DNA from: Porphyra umbilicalis
Lineage: Eukaryota > Rhodophyta > Bangiophyceae > Bangiales > Bangiaceae
Direction: 5' to 3'
Assembly (NCBI GenBank): GCA_002049455.2
Contig: KV918779.1
Location: 124,001 to 188,000, forward strand
Length of the DNA stretch: 64,000 nucleotides
Shown: positions 62,820 to 64,000 of the stretch, in pieces
How the letters are laid out: each line of letters starts with the position of its first letter
Numbering within the stretch: position 1 is the first letter of the stretch
The notes under the pieces: generated by a model
What the model saw: the letters and a program-made list of their open reading frames with translations, nothing else
Databases searched by the model: none
What the model was told of the DNA's origin: nothing
Translations under genes and position numbers: made by a program

Positions 62820-64000
62820 ATGGCTTCCTCGCGGTCGACAGCCGTGGCGCCGACCGAGGAGATGGCTTCCCCAAGTGCGGGGCGCGCCGCGCCGGCGTCG
62901 AGGGGGACGCCGGCGTCGGCTACGGCCAAGCCGGGCAGCCCTGCGGCGGGGTCCCCGCGGGTGGGCGGGGCGCCGGGCAGTACGGGCGCCCCCAAGGCCA
63001 AGGGCTGGATGGCGGCCACCCCGCGGGCTGGCGGGGCGGCGGCGTCTGCGCCTGCTACGCCGGCTGGCGCCACCAAGTCAAGTTGCGCGGCCTCGGCGGC
63101 GGCGCGGGGGAAGGCAGCCTGTCGGTCGCGCCAGGCCAACGGCGCGCCCCCGAGCCGGGAGTCCTCGGTGGCGGGGAGTCAAGCGACTTAACCGCCGCCT
63201 CCCCCCCGCCGGTCCAAGTCGACGGCGGGGTCGGCGTCGGCCTCCCGCGCGTCGAGAGCGGCGACGAGGTCGGCGGACGAGGACGCGACCGCGCCCCGCA
63301 CGGCGGCGGCTCGCGTGCCGCTGCCGCCCAGACGGCCGGGCACTCCCCCGGCGGCGGCGGTGGCGGCCGCGGCGGCGCCGGCCGATCGGGGGGATGATCA
63401 CAGGGAGCAGGAGTCCCCCCCGCCGGTGCCGCGCCGGGGGCGCCTCCCGGTAGTGGAGGAGGCGGGGCCCGCGGGGCTGGGGGCATCGGTTCAGTGGAGG
63501 CCCCCCCCGGCCCCCAGTCTGTTGGGGGAGTGCCGCCTGCGGACGCTTTACTCCGCGATCCCGCTGTCCAAGCAGGGCTCGGCTTGGCAGCGCTTGCTGA
63601 CGCGCCACCCCGTGCAGTACGAACTGCCTGCCGGGGTGGAGACGGACCTCCCCGCACTACTCGAGGCGGGGGACGCGCCGTGGGTGGAGCGCGCCGCCGC
63701 GCGCCTATCCCATGTTATGGACGGGGACACCGCTAACGATGTGCCGCCCGTCGTGGCGTGGGAGTGGGCGTGCTCCTCCCCCCCGTACTTGGGGCAGGGG
63801 GATCCCCACTTCCACCACCAGGACGCCCGCACCGAGCGCCAGGTGCGGGAGGCGTCGGGCATCCCGGTGCGGGCCTCTCAAGTGGAGAGCACCAAGGTCC
63901 ACGCATTGGCGCGCCTGGCGTACTACGTCCCGACGCCGTCCTGGTGGTCGGCAATGGAGGAGCCCTTCGGGTTCCCGGCCCGGATGCCGCGCATAGTGGC
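62820..64000 (+). other. Retroelement-like coding region running off the window (fossil)
   Basis: From MASSRSTAVAPTEEMASPS at 62820 the same frame carries Pro/Ser/Ala-rich sequence. It then runs into a folded-looking stretch from about 63540 (LYSAIPLSKQGSAWQRLLTR, YELPAGVETDLPALLEAGDA, HALARLAYYVPTPSWWSAME) and leaves at the window end. A disordered start followed by a helical domain, behind a candidate LTR, suggests a gag protein. It looks nearly continuous, with about one break. It could also be a host gene. Confidence 0.35.

Overview
The window looks like nuclear DNA of a GC-rich photosynthetic eukaryote, most likely an alga; a red macroalga is my guess from style only. Reasons: genes with few or no introns, two GT-AG introns in a MAP-kinase-like gene, a thylakoid-lumen type FKBP with a twin-arginine signal, malectin-like and F-box proteins, and eukaryotic transposons (PIF/Harbinger, hAT, Ty1/copia). 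There are no bacterial operons and no CRISPR array.

Positions 1-37349 are almost entirely mobile DNA. The first 11.9 kb is the right-hand part of one large PIF/Harbinger element: the end of its transposase (1-594), two minisatellite arrays (780-2730 and 3290-5890), and a SANT/Myb-like partner gene on the opposite strand (8010-6268) with a repeat-rich possible upstream exon. Next comes a glycine-rich secreted-protein gene (18703-12588, minus) split by a young, nearly whole Ty1/copia element (13012-17970, 5-bp target duplication). After it lie one complete small hAT-like element (19545-19920) and a second hAT copy (19985-37341) blown up by nested insertions: an old LTR element (20297-37265) sits in the hAT copy, a full 12.9-kb Harbinger element (21064-33946, TAA target duplication) sits in the LTR element, and a 1.6-kb inverted-repeat element (21474-23110) sits in the Harbinger.

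The second Harbinger is the most interesting object. It carries an intact-looking DDE transposase (27780-29651), a SANT/Myb-like partner (32644-30221) interrupted by one in-frame stop, and Myb-type recognition words (CCGTTG/CAACGG) clustered at both ends. The same word recurs roughly forty times in a 4-kb tandem array in front of the transposase. This suggests a transposon that carries its own array of binding sites.

Positions 37350-61310 hold host genes with small non-autonomous elements between them: a malectin-like secreted protein (40509-41864), an F-box protein (44348-45451), an ankyrin protein (46430-45564), a MAP-kinase-like kinase (51893-53864, three exons), a second F-box protein (57638-55771), a lumenal FKBP (59516-58771) and an unrecognised gene (61285-60677). 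Very long G/C homopolymers run through this part, and four of the genes change reading frame at or near them. From 61387 to the window end there is a candidate LTR followed by the start of a retroelement-like coding region.
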